DNA of 64,000 nucleotides, from assembly GCF_002006345.1 (NCBI RefSeq), contig NZ_LZZM01000153.1, positions 1 through 64,000 on the forward strand. Direction: 5' to 3'. Below, piece after piece: positions 55,739 to 64,000 of the stretch; the first letter of the stretch is position 1, and the number at the start of each line of letters is the position of its first letter. The position numbers were made by a program, and so were the translations under genes. The DNA comes from Clostridium puniceum (lineage in GTDB: Bacteria; Bacillota; Clostridia; Clostridiales; Clostridiaceae). A model generated the notes under the pieces. It saw nothing but the letters and a program-made list of their open reading frames with translations. It ran no database searches and was not told the origin of the DNA.

Positions 55739-57601
55739 GTGAAAAGCTGGAAAACATTGATAATTATGATAATTGATATGTTTATGGTAAATTTGGCTTA
55801 TCTTTTTTCTATAAATATAACAGATAGTGGGAAATTTACACTAATTGCAAAGATATATACTGATGATTGTATAGTTGTAAGTTTAATTTATTTAATATGT
55901 TTTTACTTATTTAAAATGTACGAAAGCCTTTGGCATCTAACTGGCACAGATGAATTTTTATTAGGTGTTGGAGGAAATATTTTAGCTGGTATAGTATCTA
56001 TTGGCTATACTAGGTTTTTTGGCTCAGTTATACCATTAAACGTTTCGGTAGTAGGAATATTATTGAGTATTTTCTTTGTACTAGGCTATAGGATACTTTA
56101 TAGAGTATATAGAAGAACACTTTTATATATACCATTTAAATATTCATCAGATCAAAGAAGAGTAATGATAGTTGGAGCAGGGTCAGCTGGTACCATGATT
56201 ATTAATGAAATGATGGCAAGAAGGGAATTAAAGTATAATCCTATAGTGCTTATAGATGATGATAAAAATAAGCTTGGGAAAAGGATATCTGGCGTTAAAA
56301 TAGAAGGGAATAGACATGATATTCCTTATATTGTTAGAGATCAAGAAATTGATTTGATTTTAATTGCTATTCCGTCTCTTGATGCTAAAAATAAATCAGA
56401 AATAATTGAGATATGTAAAAATACTAATTGTAGATTGCAAATAATACCTGGGATGTATGAAATTCTAAGTGGTGATGCAACTGTTAGTAGAATTAAAGAT
56501 GTTGATTTAGAAGATTTACTTGGAAGAGATCCTATTCAATTAGACAGTAAGGGGATTTCTGATTATATAGAAGGAAAAACTATATTAGTTACTGGCGGAG
56601 GCGGATCTATTGGGTCAGAGCTTTGTAGACAAATAGCTATATATAATCCTAAAAGACTTATAATATTTGATATTTATGAGAATAATGTATATGACATTCA
56701 AAATGAAATTAAGGAAGATTTCCCAGATATGAACCTTACTGTATTAATTGGTTCTGTTAGAGATAGGAAAAGGTTACATGAAATATTTACAAAATATAAA
56801 GTGAATGTTGTATTCCATGCAGCTGCTCATAAACATGTACCGTTAATGGAAGATAGTCCTAAAGAAGCTGTAAAAAATAATGTATTTGGAACATTAAATT
56901 TAGCTTTGGAAGCAAGTGAAGCTAATATAGAAAGATTTGTTATGATTTCAACAGATAAAGCTGTTAATCCAACTAACATTATGGGAGCAACAAAGAGATT
57001 ATGTGAAATGATTATTCAAGCTATGGATAAGCAATCAAAAACCGAATTTGTTGCAGTTAGATTTGGTAACGTGCTTGGAAGTAATGGTTCTGTAATACCT
57101 TTATTTAAAAAACAAATTGCAAGTGGCGGACCTGTAACTGTAACTCATAAAAAAATAATTAGGTATTTTATGTTGATTCCAGAAGCAGCTCAATTAGTAC
57201 TTCAAGCAGGCGCCTTTGCTAAAGGTGGAGAAATATTTGTCTTGGATATGGGTAAACCAGTTAAAATTTATGATTTAGCATGTGATTTAATTAAACTTTC
57301 AGGTCTTGAGCCAAATAAAGACATTAAAATTGTATTTACAGGGCTTAGGCCTGGAGAAAAGTTATATGAAGAACTTCTTATGAGTGAAGAAGGTTTAGAA
57401 GATACAGTTCATAAAAAAATATATGTAGGTAAACCAACCTTTGAAGATATGGATACGTTAAAAGAAAAACTTGAGCAGTTAGAAAATTTATTAGGATTAG
57501 ATGATATAGCAGAAATTAAACATCAAATGCAAAAAATTGTGCCAACATATCATTATAAGAATAAAGATGAAGTAGCTGCAGATAATGCAGATAAGGAGTA
57601 G
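55739..57601 (+). CDS. CapD/FlaA1-type membrane NDP-sugar 4,6-dehydratase
   Basis: A 620-residue enzyme. Four hydrophobic segments fill the first 130 residues, an NAD-binding-like region (MIVGAGSAGTMI) spans about 140-270, and a catalytic SDR domain follows: TGGGGSIGSELC for NAD(P), HAAAHKHVPLME, STDKAVNPTNIMGATKR and RFGNVLGS. SxxK-type catalytic residues replace Tyr-x-x-x-Lys with MxxxK, as in UDP-GlcNAc 4,6-dehydratases of the PglF/CapD class. It would make a 4-keto-6-deoxy sugar nucleotide for the polysaccharide. GTG 55739 is chosen since the open TTG 55724 lies in its GGAGGG site. The next gene starts 3 nt after the stop. Confidence 0.88.
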   Translation: MKSWKTLIIMIIDMFMVNLAYLFSINITDSGKFTLIAKIYTDDCIVVSLIYLICFYLFKMYESLWHLTGTDEFLLGVGGNILAGIVSIGYTRFFGSVIPLNVSVVGILLSIFFVLGYRILYRVYRRTLLYIPFKYSSDQRRVMIVGAGSAGTMIINEMMARRELKYNPIVLIDDDKNKLGKRISGVKIEGNRHDIPYIVRDQEIDLILIAIPSLDAKNKSEIIEICKNTNCRLQIIPGMYEILSGDATVSRIKDVDLEDLLGRDPIQLDSKGISDYIEGKTILVTGGGGSIGSELCRQIAIYNPKRLIIFDIYENNVYDIQNEIKEDFPDMNLTVLIGSVRDRKRLHEIFTKYKVNVVFHAAAHKHVPLMEDSPKEAVKNNVFGTLNLALEASEANIERFVMISTDKAVNPTNIMGATKRLCEMIIQAMDKQSKTEFVAVRFGNVLGSNGSVIPLFKKQIASGGPVTVTHKKIIRYFMLIPEAAQLVLQAGAFAKGGEIFVLDMGKPVKIYDLACDLIKLSGLEPNKDIKIVFTGLRPGEKLYEELLMSEEGLEDTVHKKIYVGKPTFEDMDTLKEKLEQLENLLGLDDIAEIKHQMQKIVPTYHYKNKDEVAADNADKE

Positions 57602-57603
57602 TT

Positions 57604-59097
57604 ATGACTAGAGAAGACAGAAGTAGAATTATTGTTTTAGCAATTATATTTGCTATTGCAGGAGTTTTAGGAGTAGCAAATGGAAGTTACTTAATAACAG
57701 CAATGTATATAACGACAGTGATAATAGCAGTTTTTATAATAAAGGATAAGGATATTTACAATATTCTTTATGCTATTCTATTAGTTTCTGCATTTTATGA
57801 TTATGCCTTGTATGTTCCAAGAATAGAAAGTATATATATGTTTCATATAGTTCTAGGTGTATTTACACTTATATCATTATATAAGGTATTTAAAGAAAGA
57901 AATTTATTATTAAGTTTAGACAGAAAAATTTTAGTTATATATGGGATTTGGTTTGTTTATGCGTGTTTAAGTATAGCATGGACATTAAATAGAAGTTTAT
58001 CAATTAAGTATATAGCTATATATTTAATGATGTTTGCATTTATTGTTAATATCATGATCTACAATATAAATAAAGAAAGAATTCAAAAGACAATTAATTT
58101 ATTATTGTTTTTAGTTTCACTTATTATAGTAGTTGCTTTCATAGAAACTACTATAGGAAAACAATTGCCAATAAGACATTATGCTGATAAATTTATAGAA
58201 TTTTTACCAGTAGATCAACAAAATTTAATAAATGCAAGACCGATGGCATTTTCGTTTAATCCAAACAACTTATCTGCAACGCTTGCACTGTTATGTCCAT
58301 TGTTTTTCTATACAATCAATAAAACAAAAAATATAATTGTAAAAATATTTTGCATGTTAATTTCGATTATAGCATTTGCACTTGTTGCAATAACAACATC
58401 AAGAACTGGATTTGTAGCAATTAGTTCTGGAGTTGTTGTCTATGCGATATACTCAATTTTCAATATTAAGAAAATTGGATTAAAGTCAATAGTGTGTCCA
58501 ATAATATTATTGATTTCACTTTTTGTAACATTTAATTATAGTTATATGCTTATGAATGTTAAGTCAACAGGTTCAAATCAAATGAAAAATGGTCTTGTTG
58601 ACAAAATGAATGCCTTAGAAGATGAGGAAGTACAAGAAGGCGGAGAAGGTTCACTTAGTGTTAGAATGACAATAATAAAAGATGTATTAATAAAAGGAAC
58701 CTTGCAAGAAAAAAATTATCTTGGTTATGGAGTAGGGAATGTTACACAGTATATTCAGAATCAAGGGAATACAGGGAATATATTTAGCCCTCATTGCTAT
58801 GCTATAGAAATCCTTGGAGATTTTGGAGTGCCTGGCGTTATATTGTATGGTGTTTACTATTTATATTTACTTATAGGAAATATAATCATTGGAATAAAGA
58901 AGAAAAAGATAATGTGTTTTGTAGCAGCATCAGGACTTATAGCTTTTGCACCAGCAAGCTTTGGACCAAGTTCAATAACTTATGTATTTTCCTACTGGAT
59001 TCTTATGGGGTTTGCTGTATCATGCATACAAGTTTATAAAAATGAAAATGACAATTATGGAAATACATCATCAATGAAAGAATATAGAATGGTATAA
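57604..59097 (+). CDS. O-antigen ligase/polymerase-family membrane protein
   Basis: A 497-residue protein with about 12 hydrophobic segments and one large extracytoplasmic loop near residues 320-400 that contains SLSVRMTIIKDV and LGYGVGNV, as in Wzy_C-type ligases and polymerases. In a Gram-positive host it is more likely a polymerase or a transferase joining glycan to the wall than a true O-antigen ligase. It is closely coupled to the dehydratase gene (2-nt gap). A terminator follows. Confidence 0.82.
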   Translation: MTREDRSRIIVLAIIFAIAGVLGVANGSYLITAMYITTVIIAVFIIKDKDIYNILYAILLVSAFYDYALYVPRIESIYMFHIVLGVFTLISLYKVFKERNLLLSLDRKILVIYGIWFVYACLSIAWTLNRSLSIKYIAIYLMMFAFIVNIMIYNINKERIQKTINLLLFLVSLIIVVAFIETTIGKQLPIRHYADKFIEFLPVDQQNLINARPMAFSFNPNNLSATLALLCPLFFYTINKTKNIIVKIFCMLISIIAFALVAITTSRTGFVAISSGVVVYAIYSIFNIKKIGLKSIVCPIILLISLFVTFNYSYMLMNVKSTGSNQMKNGLVDKMNALEDEEVQEGGEGSLSVRMTIIKDVLIKGTLQEKNYLGYGVGNVTQYIQNQGNTGNIFSPHCYAIEILGDFGVPGVILYGVYYLYLLIGNIIIGIKKKKIMCFVAASGLIAFAPASFGPSSITYVFSYWILMGFAVSCIQVYKNENDNYGNTSSMKEYRMV

Positions 59098-59120
59098 TAA
59101 GAAATTTAAAGATTAAATTA

Positions 59121-59156
59121 GGCGAATTAAAGCAATGAAGCTTTAATTCGCCTTTT
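59121..59156. terminator. Terminator between the polymerase and wecB genes
   Basis: GGCGAATTAAAGC (59121-59133) pairs perfectly with GCTTTAATTCGCC (59140-59152), then TTTT. The convergent wecB gene ends just beyond, so it may serve both strands, more strongly the plus strand. Confidence 0.85.
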
Positions 59157-59173
59157 GAATATTTATCTACATA

Positions 59174-60238
59174 CTATGATAAGTATTTTTCAAGGATTTT
59201 TGTAATTATTGAAGATGAATCTCCATTCCCAAAAGCTAAAGCAGGAGTACCTGTTGGGTTAAAGTTTTCTAAGGCATTAGCAATCTTGTTAGAATTACTT
59301 CCAACTATAACATTCCAGCCATTTTGTACTGTTTCAATCCATTCAGTTTCATCTCTCATCGTTATACATGGTTTCTTTAAGAAATAAGCTTCTTTTTGAA
59401 CTCCACCACTATCCGTCACTATTTTTTGAGAATTTTCTTGAAGTGAAATCATGTCTAGATATCCTACAGGATCAATTATTTTGATATTATTTCCAATGTG
59501 TAAGTTATATTCTTCAATAAACTTTTTTGTTCTTGGATGTAGTGGAAGTATGATTTTTTTACCGGAATTACTTAAAGCATCTAATATTGAAGTTAATCTT
59601 TCAATGCTGTTTGTGTTTTCAGCTCTATGTATTGTTGAAAGTATGTAGCTATTTGGTGCTAAATCAAATTTTTCAGTTATTGTTGATACTTCTTTAGCTC
59701 TTTCTTTAAAAAGATTTATAGCATCATACATTACATCACCAACATTATGAACACCTTTTGTTATATTTTCATTTTTTAAATTATTTACTGCTGTTAATGT
59801 TGGAGTAAAAAGCAAATCGGATATGTGATCTGTAAGTATTCTGTTTTGTTCTTCTGGCATAGCTTTATTAAAACTTCTAAGTCCAGCTTCTACGTGAGCT
59901 ACTGGTATTAATAATTTGCTAGCACAAAGACTTCCAGCTAGTGTTGAATTTGTATCTCCATATACTAAAACCATATCTGGTTTTTCTTTTAAGTAGATTT
60001 CCTCAAGAGCTATCAGCATGCTTCCTGTTTGATGACCGTGATTTGATGAACCAATACTTAGATTATAATTAGGTTTTGGAATTCCAAGCTCTTCAAAAAA
60101 TATTTCTGACATATTATTATCATAATGTTGCCCAGTATGTACTAAAATTTCACTATTTCCATTTAACCTAATTTTATTTGATACTGTTGCAGCTTTTATA
60201 AATTGGGGTCTAGCTCCAATAACAGTTAGTACCTTCAT
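59174..60238 (-). CDS. wecB: Non-hydrolysing UDP-N-acetylglucosamine 2-epimerase
   Basis: A 354-residue cytoplasmic enzyme of the WecB/MnaA family. GARPQFIKAA at the N-terminus, VHTGQHYD, VEAGLRSF, PEEQNRILTD, STIHRAEN and DSGGVQKEA all match. It interconverts UDP-GlcNAc and UDP-ManNAc, the precursor used for teichoic acid linkage units and several capsules. It is encoded opposite to the rest of the cluster and may have its own control. A hairpin at 60301-60334 lies in the divergent region before galE. Confidence 0.93.
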   Translation of the reverse strand: MKVLTVIGARPQFIKAATVSNKIRLNGNSEILVHTGQHYDNNMSEIFFEELGIPKPNYNLSIGSSNHGHQTGSMLIALEEIYLKEKPDMVLVYGDTNSTLAGSLCASKLLIPVAHVEAGLRSFNKAMPEEQNRILTDHISDLLFTPTLTAVNNLKNENITKGVHNVGDVMYDAINLFKERAKEVSTITEKFDLAPNSYILSTIHRAENTNSIERLTSILDALSNSGKKIILPLHPRTKKFIEEYNLHIGNNIKIIDPVGYLDMISLQENSQKIVTDSGGVQKEAYFLKKPCITMRDETEWIETVQNGWNVIVGSNSNKIANALENFNPTGTPALAFGNGDSSSIITKILEKYLS

Positions 60239-60300
60239 GTACTGTTCCTCCTTAAATTTTGCATAAAACTAATTAACCAATTAATCAGTATTTAATTAAT

Positions 60301-60334
60301 TAAAATGATTATATTATATAGTATAATCATTTTA
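60301..60334. promoter_or_regulatory. Inverted repeat in the wecB-galE divergent region
   Basis: TAAAATGATTATA (60301-60313) pairs perfectly with TATAATCATTTTA (60322-60334) around an 8-nt AT-only centre. It lies about 65 bp upstream of wecB. It may be an operator; terminator function is unlikely here because no gene runs into it. Confidence 0.4.
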
Positions 60335-60395
60335 GCATATAAGGAGTATAAATGAAATGATATATGTACTTCGTAATATTAAAGACCAGTAAACA

Positions 60396-60424
60396 TTGCA
60401 TATATTGATGAATATTAGTATAAT
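60396..60424 (+). promoter_or_regulatory. Sigma-A promoter of galE, copy 2 of a repeated promoter
   Basis: TTGCAT (60396-60401), a 17-nt spacer and TATAAT (60419-60424). The spacer end AATATTAG and the following TCAA match the promoter at 54563-54591. It lies about 95 nt before galE. Confidence 0.75.
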
Positions 60425-60518
60425 TCAATAGTAGAAAAAACTATTTTAGGTTAAATGAGTTATAATGTAAAATATTAATAGTTCAAATAATTTAAATTAC
60501 CAATTCAGGAGGTAAATG

Positions 60519-61532
60519 ATGTCGATACTAGTTACAGGCGGAATGGGATATATAGGAAGTCATACTTCTGTTGAATTACTTAATGCTGGGGAAGATGTTA
60601 TAATTATAGATAATTTAGTTAATAGTAAAGAAACAGTTAAAGAAAAAATTGAACAAATAACAGGAAAAAATATAAAATTATATAAAATAGATTTAACAGA
60701 TAAAAATGCCGTAGAAAATGTATTTAAGGAAAATAAAATAGATGCAGTCATGGATTTTGCAGCTCTAAAAGCGGTTGGAGAATCTGTATCAAATCCATTA
60801 GAATATTATAATAATAATTTGACAAGTATTTTAATAGTATTGGAACTTATGAAAAAATATTCGGTAAGAAATTTGGTGTTTAGTTCATCAGCAACAGTGT
60901 ATGGTGATGCCAATATTATGCCTGTTAATGAGGAATATTTACCTCTGTCAGTAACAAATCCTTATGGAAGAACAAAATTAATTGCAGAAGATATATTAAG
61001 AGATTTAAGCGCATCAAATGATTGGTGGAATATTGCAATTTTAAGATATTTTAATCCAATAGGTGCACATGAAAGTGGAATTATTGGAGAAGATCCATCT
61101 GGAATACCAAGTAATATTATGCCTTATATAACTGAAGTGGCAATTGGAACATTAAAAGAAGTATCTATATTTGGAAGTGATTATGATACTCCAGATGGTA
61201 CTGGCGTAAGAGATTATATACATGTAGTTGATATTGCAGAAGGACATGTTAAAGCTCTTGAGATGTTAAAGAAAAATCCAGGATTGATTACTTATAATTT
61301 AGGCACAGGAACAGGATATAGTGTACTTGAATTAATAGCAACATTTGAAAAAGTAGCAGGTGTTGAGATTCCATATAAAATAGTTGAAAGACGTGTTGGA
61401 GATGTTGCAATATGTTATGCAGATTCTTCTAAAGCCAACAAAGAATTAAATTGGAAAGCAAAAAGGAGTCTTGAAGAAATGTGCAAAGACTCTTGGGCAT
61501 GGCAAGTTAAAAATCCAAATGGATATAAATAA
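60519..61532 (+). CDS. galE: UDP-glucose 4-epimerase
   Basis: A 337-residue cytoplasmic SDR enzyme. The NAD loop TGGMGYIGS is at the N-terminus, the catalytic serine lies in SSSATVYG, and the YGRTK motif supplies Tyr and Lys. It interconverts UDP-glucose and UDP-galactose for the cluster's polysaccharide. Two ATG codons lie side by side; 60519 is 6 nt after AGGAGG and preferred to 60516 (3 nt). The surrounding glycosyltransferases suggest galactose in the polymer. Confidence 0.93.
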   Translation: MSILVTGGMGYIGSHTSVELLNAGEDVIIIDNLVNSKETVKEKIEQITGKNIKLYKIDLTDKNAVENVFKENKIDAVMDFAALKAVGESVSNPLEYYNNNLTSILIVLELMKKYSVRNLVFSSSATVYGDANIMPVNEEYLPLSVTNPYGRTKLIAEDILRDLSASNDWWNIAILRYFNPIGAHESGIIGEDPSGIPSNIMPYITEVAIGTLKEVSIFGSDYDTPDGTGVRDYIHVVDIAEGHVKALEMLKKNPGLITYNLGTGTGYSVLELIATFEKVAGVEIPYKIVERRVGDVAICYADSSKANKELNWKAKRSLEEMCKDSWAWQVKNPNGYK

Positions 61533-61541
61533 TAAATAAAT

Positions 61542-61581
61542 GCCAAATGAGTTCTATCAGTTAGTGATAATTTTATTTGGC
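61542..61581 (+). other. Hairpin after galE
   Basis: GCCAAAT (61542-61548) pairs with ATTTGGC (61575-61581) with further weak pairing inside. The T-run is absent (TTGAAATC), so it may only attenuate transcription into the glycosyltransferase gene 36 nt further on. Confidence 0.35.
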
Positions 61582-61616
61582 TTGAAATCATATTTAAAAA
61601 TAATTAGGAGGCAACA

Positions 61617-62873
61617 ATGAACGATTGTCTAGTATTTTTAACTAAAGTTTTTCCTTTTGACAAAGGTGAAGAATTTATAGAAGATGAGATTTTAATGCTT
61701 TCAAAAAACTTTAAAAAAGTTATAGTGATAGCAACGAGCACTTTAGATGGCGCGATTCAAACACGAACTACACCTGAAAATTTTGAAATATATAGAATTA
61801 AAGCATCTGAAGTTAAACGTAAACTTCCTATGAAAGCTATGAGAATATTTCCTTTTTTAAATTATAATGATTATATGACAGATACGGAGCGTTTAGCAAT
61901 AAAAGGGTCATTGAAAAAAAGAGCTTATTTAACATACTTTGCAGCTAAGTCTAATATTGTATTTGAAGAAGCAAAGAAAATTTTAAATCAATGTAGTATA
62001 TCAAAATATGATAAGATTATTTTTTATAGTTATTGGTTTTATGATACAGCCTTAGCTGCAATTAAACTTAAAGATTATTGTAAAGTTAATGAGAAATTTG
62101 CTGTGAGTCGTGCTCATGGTTATGATATTTATACATATAGAAATTCAATGAATTACCTACCTCTTAGGGAATATCTTCTCAAGAATATTAATAAAGTATA
62201 TACATGTTCTAAAAACGGAAGCAATTATCTAAAAAATCTTTGCCCTGGATATGAAGATAAAGTTGAAGTGGGATATTTAGGAAGCAGAGACCATGGTGTA
62301 AAATCAGTTGAAGAAGAACACATATTTCATATAGTAAGCTGCTGTCATATTAGCCCTGTAAAACGTATGGATTTATTAGCAAAATCATTGGCAACATTGA
62401 GGAATTCTGGATTAAAGCTTAAATGGACACATTTTGGTGCAGGAGATGGATTAGGGGAACTTAAAGAGTATTCAAAAGAAAATTTGAAATTTATGGAAGT
62501 TGATTTTGCTGGTAGTATTAAAAATACAGAATTAATGGAATATTATCAAAAGGAACCAGTAGACTTATTTATAAATACAAGTAGTTCAGAAGGTTTGCCA
62601 GTTAGTATTATGGAAGCTTGCTCATTTGGAATTCCAATTATAGCTACTGATGTAGGTGGAACATCGGAAATAGTAAGAGACAAAGAAACAGGATTATTGT
62701 TAGCAGCAGACTTTAAAGTAGAAGAACTTGGAGAAAAGATTAAGTATATGGTTAAGTTATCTAAAGTGGAAAAGGATGATTTTCGTAAAAGGTGTCGTAA
62801 ATTATGGATAAAAGATTTTTGTGCAGATATTAATTTTGAACGTTTTGCACAAGAAATAAAAGCACTTAAATAA
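61617..62873 (+). CDS. Family 4 glycosyltransferase
   Basis: A 418-residue GT-B transferase. The donor-binding C-terminal half shows HISPVKRMDLL, HFGAGDG and the motif NTSSSEGLPVSIMEACSFGIPIIATDVGG with the E-x7-E-type glutamates. The N-terminal acceptor domain (about 1-210) is less conserved. It probably adds one sugar to the lipid-linked repeat unit. ATG follows AGGAGG. A second GT4 gene follows 55 nt later. Confidence 0.88.
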   Translation: MNDCLVFLTKVFPFDKGEEFIEDEILMLSKNFKKVIVIATSTLDGAIQTRTTPENFEIYRIKASEVKRKLPMKAMRIFPFLNYNDYMTDTERLAIKGSLKKRAYLTYFAAKSNIVFEEAKKILNQCSISKYDKIIFYSYWFYDTALAAIKLKDYCKVNEKFAVSRAHGYDIYTYRNSMNYLPLREYLLKNINKVYTCSKNGSNYLKNLCPGYEDKVEVGYLGSRDHGVKSVEEEHIFHIVSCCHISPVKRMDLLAKSLATLRNSGLKLKWTHFGAGDGLGELKEYSKENLKFMEVDFAGSIKNTELMEYYQKEPVDLFINTSSSEGLPVSIMEACSFGIPIIATDVGGTSEIVRDKETGLLLAADFKVEELGEKIKYMVKLSKVEKDDFRKRCRKLWIKDFCADINFERFAQEIKALK

Positions 62874-62927
62874 TATTAATCCTCACGAATATATTTAGGA
62901 CTATGATGAGAAAAGGAGAAAATTAAG

Positions 62928-64000
62928 ATGAATATCTTACTTATAAATCACTATGCAGGGTCTGATTATCATGGAATGGAATTTAGACCTTATTATATGG
63001 GAAGAGAATGGGTTAAAATGGGGCATAAAGTAACTATACTTGCTGCTGATTTTTCTCATTTAAGAAAGAAAAATCCTGAAATACAAGAAGATTTTCAAGA
63101 AGAAGTAATAGATGGAATTACATATATATGGGTTAAAACTCCTGCATACTATGGAAATGGGATTGGAAGAATAAAAAATATTTCTACTTTTATGCTTAAA
63201 TTAAGAATGAATTATAAAAAGATTGCAGATAAGTACAAACCCAATGCTGTTATAGCCTCTTCTACTTATCCATTGGATATATATCCAGCTTATAGAATTG
63301 CAAAAAGGACTGGAGGTAAGGTTTTCTTTGAAATACATGATTTATGGCCTTTAACTCCAATGGAAATAGGAGGATATTCTAAAAATAATCCTGCTATAGT
63401 AGCTCTTCAAAGAGCAGAAGATTTTGCATTTAAAAACTGTGATAAGATTATTTCAATTTTACCAAATGCAGATAAACATATGAAAGATAGAGGATTTAAG
63501 ACGGATAATTATGTGCATGTTCCTAATGGAATAATTGTTGGAGAAAAGAAAAGTGCACCTATAGAAAAAACTATCGAAAAATTACAAGAGTTAAAAGAAC
63601 AAGGTTATTTCTTAGTAGGATACACAGGAAATCATTCACCAGCGAATGTTTTGAACACAATGATTGATGCAGCTAAGAAGACTATTGATGAAAAGGTTAA
63701 GTATGTAATGGTTGGAAATGGAAATGTAAAAGATCAGTTAATTGAATATGCTAAAGCAAATAATGCAGTTAATGTGGAGTTTTTAGATCCAGTTTTAAAA
63801 GATAATATGGATAATATATTACAATTATTAGATATATGTTATATTGGTTTAAAAAAACAAAACTTATTTAACTATGGAGTAAGTCCAAATAAATTGTTTG
63901 ATTATATGATGGCAGGAAGGCCAGTAATATATGCGGTAGAAGCATCAAATGATCCAGTGAAAGATTCAAATTGTGGTATTACTGTTCCAGCAGAAAATCC
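62928..64000 (+). CDS. Family 4 glycosyltransferase, WbuB-like (runs off the window)
   Basis: The 3' end is cut by the window. The visible 357 residues start MNILLINHYAGS and show a GT-B fold: EIHDLWPLTP, VGYTGNHSPAN, VMVGNGNVKDQL and SPNKLFDYMMAGRPVIYA, as in WbuB/WcaI-like transferases that handle amino-sugar donors. It starts at ATG 62928 behind AAAGGAG and is probably cotranscribed with the previous GT4 gene. Sugar specificity is unknown. Confidence 0.88.
   Translation, partial: MNILLINHYAGSDYHGMEFRPYYMGREWVKMGHKVTILAADFSHLRKKNPEIQEDFQEEVIDGITYIWVKTPAYYGNGIGRIKNISTFMLKLRMNYKKIADKYKPNAVIASSTYPLDIYPAYRIAKRTGGKVFFEIHDLWPLTPMEIGGYSKNNPAIVALQRAEDFAFKNCDKIISILPNADKHMKDRGFKTDNYVHVPNGIIVGEKKSAPIEKTIEKLQELKEQGYFLVGYTGNHSPANVLNTMIDAAKKTIDEKVKYVMVGNGNVKDQLIEYAKANNAVNVEFLDPVLKDNMDNILQLLDICYIGLKKQNLFNYGVSPNKLFDYMMAGRPVIYAVEASNDPVKDSNCGITVPAEN

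Overview
The window is AT-rich, uses strong purine-rich ribosome-binding sites and several TTG/GTG starts, and encodes clostridial protein families throughout. It most resembles a solventogenic, cluster I Clostridium (beijerinckii / saccharoperbutylacetonicum type). That assignment is inferred from gene content and composition, not from a search. No rRNA, tRNA, CRISPR array or insertion sequence was seen.

Layout. (1) 0.4-5.3 kb: a large hybrid sensor kinase followed by a receiver/HD-GYP c-di-GMP phosphodiesterase. (2) 5.7-14.6 kb: two paralogous bifunctional autolysins (glucosaminidase + choline-binding-type repeats + amidase), a small zinc-ribbon membrane protein, and a large surface protein with cadherin-like folds and the same wall-binding repeats. 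(3) 14.9-22.3 kb: a phosphocholine (lic) region. It holds a winged-helix/nucleotidyltransferase/choline-kinase fusion, LicC, a TacF-like flippase and a LicB-like transporter, interrupted by an opposite-strand TetR + flavodoxin-fold reductase pair. (4) 22.6-25.0 kb: a membrane diguanylate cyclase. (5) 25.2-45.9 kb: two beta-glucoside PTS loci, each with its own LevR-type sigma-54 activator, sigma-54 -24/-12 promoters and distinct enhancer repeats, plus one GH4 and two GH1 6-phospho-beta-glucosidases, a HAD phosphatase, an RpiR regulator and one broken membrane-protein gene. (6) 46.4-49.9 kb: an UgpB/A/E-like ABC importer without its ATPase. (7) 50.2-52.1 kb: a secreted metallo-beta-lactamase-fold protein carrying wall-binding repeats. 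(8) 52.4-64.0 kb: a cell-surface polysaccharide cluster (glycosyltransferases, LicD, CapD-type dehydratase, polymerase/ligase, WecB, GalE), running off the window end.

How it fits together. Much of the window can be read as one dispersed system that makes, attaches, binds and perhaps removes phosphocholine on the cell surface. LicB-like uptake, choline kinase, LicC and LicD would build the decoration. Four secreted proteins with choline-binding-type repeats would use it as an anchor. The metallo-beta-lactamase protein is a candidate trimming enzyme by analogy to pneumococcal Pce.

The most notable signal is regulatory. A sigma-A-like promoter followed 6-7 nt after its -10 box by a 15-bp dyad GTTCA-N5-(T/C)GAAC occurs in front of the choline kinase fusion, the LicB-like transporter and the UgpB-like importer. 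The last two share a gap-free 60-bp block with 52 identical bases, although they lie 25 kb apart. This suggests an undescribed choline-linked repressor regulon. The winged-helix domain fused to the choline kinase is an obvious candidate regulator, and the ABC importer may bring in a choline compound. These last steps are inference.
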